Below, one piece after another: positions 61,136-64,000 of a DNA stretch of 64,000 bases (its first letter is position 1; each line of letters starts with the position of its first letter). Under the pieces are notes generated by a model, which saw nothing but the letters and a program-made list of their open reading frames with translations, was not told the DNA's origin and did not search any database. The DNA is from Paracoccus yeei ATCC BAA-599 (GTDB taxonomy: Bacteria; Pseudomonadota; Alphaproteobacteria; Rhodobacterales; Rhodobacteraceae), in assembly GCF_000622145.1 (NCBI RefSeq), contig NZ_JHWH01000001.1, forward strand, positions 347,678 to 411,677, written 5' to 3'. A program made the position numbers and the translations under genes.

Positions 61136-62700
61136 TTCTCGCTCCTTCCGTGAAAGACGGTGTCGACATGGGCGCGGGTGCCGTCGCCCAGATCCTCGAC
61201 CCACAGGGTCAGTTCGGCCTGCCCGCCCTCGGCCAGGGCCGTGCCGGGCGCGGCGGTCAGGTAAAGCCGCTGCGTCTGGGTCGCGTCGGGGGCGACGGGA
61301 ATGCGCGCCTGCGGCTGGCCCTCCAGCGTCACGGTCACGCCCTGGGGCGGGTTGCCCTGGTCGTCGAGCACCTGGACCGTGAATTCGCGCGCCTCGCCCT
61401 GCTTGTTGCGCAGGCGCAGGGCATAGGTGTTGCGGATCGCGCCGTCGGCCATGGTGACATAGAGCGGATTGCGGACCGGCGTCACGTTCAGGTCGATGGG
61501 CGAGCGCAGGAACAGCGCGGCAATCAGCGCGATGCCGATGCCGGCCCAGAGGGTGAAATACAGCAGCGTGCGGGGCCGCAGGATGTGGCGCATGACGGGC
61601 CGGGGCGGCTTGCCGGCGCGCTCGGCCGCCTCGTCGCTGAGCGCCATGTAATCGATCAGCCCGCGCGGCTTGCCGATCTTGGCCATCACGTCGTCGCAGG
61701 CGTCGATGCACAGCGCGCAGGTGATGCATTCCATCTGCTGGCCGTCGCGGATGTCGATGCCCATGGGGCAGACGTTCACGCAGGCCAGGCAGTCGATGCA
61801 GTCGCCGGGCGAATCGGACGGGATCGGGCCGTCAACGCCGGTCGGCACACCGGGATAGGGGGTGGGCGGATACTTGCGGCCGACGGCGGGGCCGGCGGCA
61901 TGGCTTGTCGCCTCGGCCGCGACGGCCTCGGCCCGGCTGCGGCGCTTGACGTTGCTTTTGCCGCGCGGCTCGCCCCGCCATTCGCGATAGGCGACGGTCA
62001 GCGTGTCTTCATCCATCATGGCGGCCTGGATGCGCGGCCAGGGGCAGGCATAGATGCAGATCTGTTCGCGCGCGAAGCCGCCGAACAGGAAGGTCGTGGC
62101 GGTCAGGATGGCCATGGTGATATAGGCCACCGGATGGGCCTGCCCGGTCAGCAGGTTGCCCAGCAGCGTCGGCGCGTCGGTGAAATAGAACACCCAGGCC
62201 CCGCCGGTCAGCAGCGCGATGACCAGCCAGATCGCCCATTTCGTCAGCCGCAGCCGCAGCTTGCGCGCGTCCCAAGGGGCGTTCCACAGACGCACGCGCG
62301 CGTTGCGGTCGCCTTCGACCCAGCGCTCGGTCAGGATGAACAGGTCGGTCCAGACGGTCTGCGGGCAGGTATAGCCGCACCAGACCCGACCCAGCGCCGA
62401 GGTGAACAGGAACAGCCCCAGCCCCGCCATGACCAGAAGGCCCGCGACGAAATAGAATTCGTGCGGCCAGATCTCGATCCAGAAGAAGAAGAAGCGGCGG
62501 TTCGCCAGGTCCACCAGAACCGCCTGGTCGGGCAGGTTCGGGCCGCGGTCCCAGCGGATCCAGGGGGTGACGTAATAGATCCCCAGCGTCACCGCCATGA
62601 TGATCCATTTCAGGTTGCGAAACCAGCCCTGCACACGGCGGGGGAAAATGGGCTCTCGGGCGGCGTATAGTTGTGGCGGGTCGATGTCGGCTTTCGACAT
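61132..62700 (-). CDS. ccoG: Cupric reductase / cbb3 accessory protein CcoG (RdxB, FixG)
   Basis: Membrane Fe-S protein proposed to reduce Cu(II) for cbb3 assembly. 522 residues: four or five membrane helices, Cys motifs VWCGYTCPQ and ICIYACPW at the membrane, two ferredoxin-like 4Fe-4S sets (CIDCLACVNVCP and CITCALCIDAC), and a C-terminal Ig-like periplasmic domain (about 400-520). First gene of ccoG-H-I-S, with an FNR-type box upstream. Confidence 0.96.
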   Translation of the reverse strand: MSKADIDPPQLYAAREPIFPRRVQGWFRNLKWIIMAVTLGIYYVTPWIRWDRGPNLPDQAVLVDLANRRFFFFWIEIWPHEFYFVAGLLVMAGLGLFLFTSALGRVWCGYTCPQTVWTDLFILTERWVEGDRNARVRLWNAPWDARKLRLRLTKWAIWLVIALLTGGAWVFYFTDAPTLLGNLLTGQAHPVAYITMAILTATTFLFGGFAREQICIYACPWPRIQAAMMDEDTLTVAYREWRGEPRGKSNVKRRSRAEAVAAEATSHAAGPAVGRKYPPTPYPGVPTGVDGPIPSDSPGDCIDCLACVNVCPMGIDIRDGQQMECITCALCIDACDDVMAKIGKPRGLIDYMALSDEAAERAGKPPRPVMRHILRPRTLLYFTLWAGIGIALIAALFLRSPIDLNVTPVRNPLYVTMADGAIRNTYALRLRNKQGEAREFTVQVLDDQGNPPQGVTVTLEGQPQARIPVAPDATQTQRLYLTAAPGTALAEGGQAELTLWVEDLGDGTRAHVDTVFHGRSEK

Positions 62701-62753
62701 GATTGGCTCCTGTTGCGCGGGAACAGGTCTAGGCGCGGCGGGGCCGGACCGCC

Positions 62754-62767
62754 TTGATCTGTGTCAA
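62754..62767. promoter_or_regulatory. FNR/FnrP-type box upstream of ccoG
   Basis: TTGAT-CTGT-GTCAA matches TTGAT-N4-ATCAA with one change. It is centred about 60 bases before the ccoG start, fitting oxygen-limited activation. Confidence 0.75.
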
Positions 62768-62828
62768 GCCCCAGATAATCACCGCAAGCGCCCGCCGGGA
62801 TGGGCCGGATTGTCGCAGCGAATGCCAA

Positions 62829-62860
62829 GGGCACGGCCTGCGGAAACCGCGGCCGTGCCC
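62829..62860 (-). terminator. Strong hairpin 1 in the ccoP-ccoG gap
   Basis: GGGCACGGCC-T-GCGG-AAA-CCGC-GGCCGTGCCC forms a 14-bp stem with one bulge. There is no T-run, so it may be a stability or Rho-related structure. Confidence 0.55.
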
Positions 62861-62872
62861 CGACGTTAGGAA

Positions 62873-62921
62873 ACACCGGCCCTTCCCAGGAAACGCGCGA
62901 ACAGGAGGGGAGGGCCGGTGT
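62873..62921 (-). terminator. Long hairpin 2 after ccoP
   Basis: ACACCGGCCCTTCCC pairs over 15 bp with 62907-62921, with a 19-base loop. In the minus direction it is followed by TTCC. It probably ends or protects the ccoP mRNA. Confidence 0.55.
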
Positions 62922-62957
62922 CCACCACGGCCGGTCGCCCGGCCGCGGATCTCGGTG

Positions 62958-63995
62958 TCATTCGCCGCCGCCAAGGCTGTGGACATAGGCGGCGACGGCG
63001 CGGATGTCGGCCTCGGACAGGCGGCTGGACCAGGAAGGCATGACGCCGAAGGGGCCGTCGTGCACGATCCGGGTGATCGTCGCCGGGTCCGAGCCGTAAA
63101 GCCAGACCGCGTCCGTCAGGTCGGGCGCACCCTGGGTGCGGTCGCCCTTGCCGTCCTCGCCATGACAGGCGGTGCAGTTGTCGGCAAAGACCGTGGCCCC
63201 TTCGGCGGCCAGCGCGGCGTCATGCGGCTGGCCGGACAGCGCCAGGACATGGTTCACGACCTGCCGGATCTGGGTGCGGTCCAGCAACCCGTCGGCGCCG
63301 AAGCGCGGCATTTCCGAATAGCGCGCCTCCTCGTCGTTGGGATCGCGGATGCCGTGCTGGATGGTGGTGTGGATGTCGTCCAGCGTGCCGCCCCAAAGCC
63401 AGTCGTTGTCCAGAAGCGAAGGATAGCCCACCGCGCCGCCGGCGCCCGAGCCGTGGCACTGCGCGCACCAGGTACGGAAGATCGCGGCCCCGGCGTTGGC
63501 GGTGTAGTTCGCCAGCTCCGGGTCGGCGGCGATCTGGTCCAGCGGGGTTTCGACCAGCTTGGCCTGGATCGGCGCGTTGGCGTCGTTGAAGCGCTGGATT
63601 TCGGCCGCGACCTCCTTTCGATAGCTGGTGCCCAGCAGGCCCTGCGTCGCGTGGTTCAGCATCGGGATCGCCGGGTAAAAGAACAGATAGCCCACGGCCC
63701 AGACGATGGTGGCGTAGAACGTCCACAGCCACCAGCGCGGCAGGGGGTTGTCGTATTCCTCGATCCCGTCCCAGCTGTGGCCGGTCGAGGGCACCTCGAC
63801 CTTGTGGCGCACGCCCTTGCGGTCGCGCACGACCCGGGTGTGGACATCGGCCGGGCGGTGCAGCGGCTCGCCCTCGGGCCCCTCGGGCGGATGCTTCAGG
63901 ATCTGGGCCTTGTTTTCGTCGTCGGCCGCCATCCGCTCGAGTTCGATGCGGTTGTCGGGGTTCCGGGGGCTCGTGTGTTCGTCTTTGTCGGACAT
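62958..63995 (-). CDS. ccoP: cbb3 oxidase diheme subunit CcoP
   Basis: Carries electrons to CcoO/CcoN. 345 residues from the ATG at 63995. The membrane helix is about 90-108, with two c-type heme motifs, CAQCH (177-181) and CTACH (274-278), and later Met ligands in EMPRFG and VMPSWSS. The conserved core [18 protein letters not shown] begins at 72; before it lies a long hydrophilic extension. The ATG overlaps a TGA (63997-63995) that probably ends ccoQ, almost all of which is outside the window. A GTG one codon upstream is possible. Confidence 0.95.
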   Translation of the reverse strand: MSDKDEHTSPRNPDNRIELERMAADDENKAQILKHPPEGPEGEPLHRPADVHTRVVRDRKGVRHKVEVPSTGHSWDGIEEYDNPLPRWWLWTFYATIVWAVGYLFFYPAIPMLNHATQGLLGTSYRKEVAAEIQRFNDANAPIQAKLVETPLDQIAADPELANYTANAGAAIFRTWCAQCHGSGAGGAVGYPSLLDNDWLWGGTLDDIHTTIQHGIRDPNDEEARYSEMPRFGADGLLDRTQIRQVVNHVLALSGQPHDAALAAEGATVFADNCTACHGEDGKGDRTQGAPDLTDAVWLYGSDPATITRIVHDGPFGVMPSWSSRLSEADIRAVAAYVHSLGGGE

Positions 63996-64000
63996 CACTC

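Noticed and set aside
63995..64000. ccoQ annotation at the right edge
   Set aside because: Only one sense codon and a TGA are inside the window. The identity is inferred from gene order, so no feature is listed.

Overview
The window is a high-GC alphaproteobacterial chromosome segment. Gene content and order fit Rhodobacteraceae, and Paracoccus is the best guess. Supporting points are the head of a Rhodobacter-type gene transfer agent (GTA) cluster, the block dusB-ntrB-ntrC-ntrY-ntrX-trkH-trkA-hfq-hflX, cco genes with an FNR-type site, and paired CTGC-N3-GCAG sites of the kind bound by Paracoccus PhaR. No rRNA, tRNA or CRISPR array was recognised. No insertion sequence was seen. The genus call is inference.

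Layout. 1-2618 (minus): GTA small terminase, large terminase and portal (cut by the window edge), preceded by a promoter, a terminator-like hairpin and a possible coupled leader ORF. 2878-5312 (minus): mltG and fabF. 5534-10240 (plus): a four-gene membrane or envelope-stress cassette (TelA family, DUF2927 lipoprotein, SPFH/GYF protein, double zinc-ribbon membrane protein), then a PfkB sugar kinase. 11327-23721 (minus): hflX, hfq, potassium uptake (trkH, trkA) and the nitrogen two-component systems ntrYX and ntrBC with dusB. 23953-29723: L-serine dehydratase, a Pro/Ala-rich lipoprotein, yjbH and yjbF, and a small secreted protein with a poly-Asp tail. 29923-33455: zinc uptake (znuB, znuC, zur against znuA, with two Zur-like operators between) and hemP. 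33567-39273: pseudouridine synthase with a long repetitive basic tail, tadA, and pyruvate carboxylase behind paired PhaR-like sites. 39383-43556: MacAB-type exporter and a glutathionyl-hydroquinone reductase-like GST. 43710-47848: efeU-efeO-efeB plus a second EfeO/EfeM-like protein. 47992-56333: housekeeping genes (ndk, ABC-F ATPase, MipA/OmpV, SufT-like, acetyltransferase, phosphatase, hemF, SDR, RsmC-like, clpS). 56556-58223: a D,D-carboxypeptidase with SPOR domain. 58314-63995 (minus): ccoP, ccoG, ccoH, ccoI and ccoS, for assembly of the high-affinity cbb3 oxidase.

Many genes are translationally coupled through 1-4 base stop/start overlaps, for example fabF-mltG, dusB-ntrB, ntrY-ntrX, yjbH-yjbF, zur-znuC, efeU-efeO and ccoG-ccoH. 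Metal supply is a theme: zinc (znu/zur), iron (efe, hemP), Fe-S (SufT-like) and copper/heme for cbb3 oxidase. A non-coding theme is a short element, GGG(N)TATTT followed by an A/G-rich stretch, that lies just after stop codons or terminators and usually points the same way as the upstream gene. Two copies share 43 bp.
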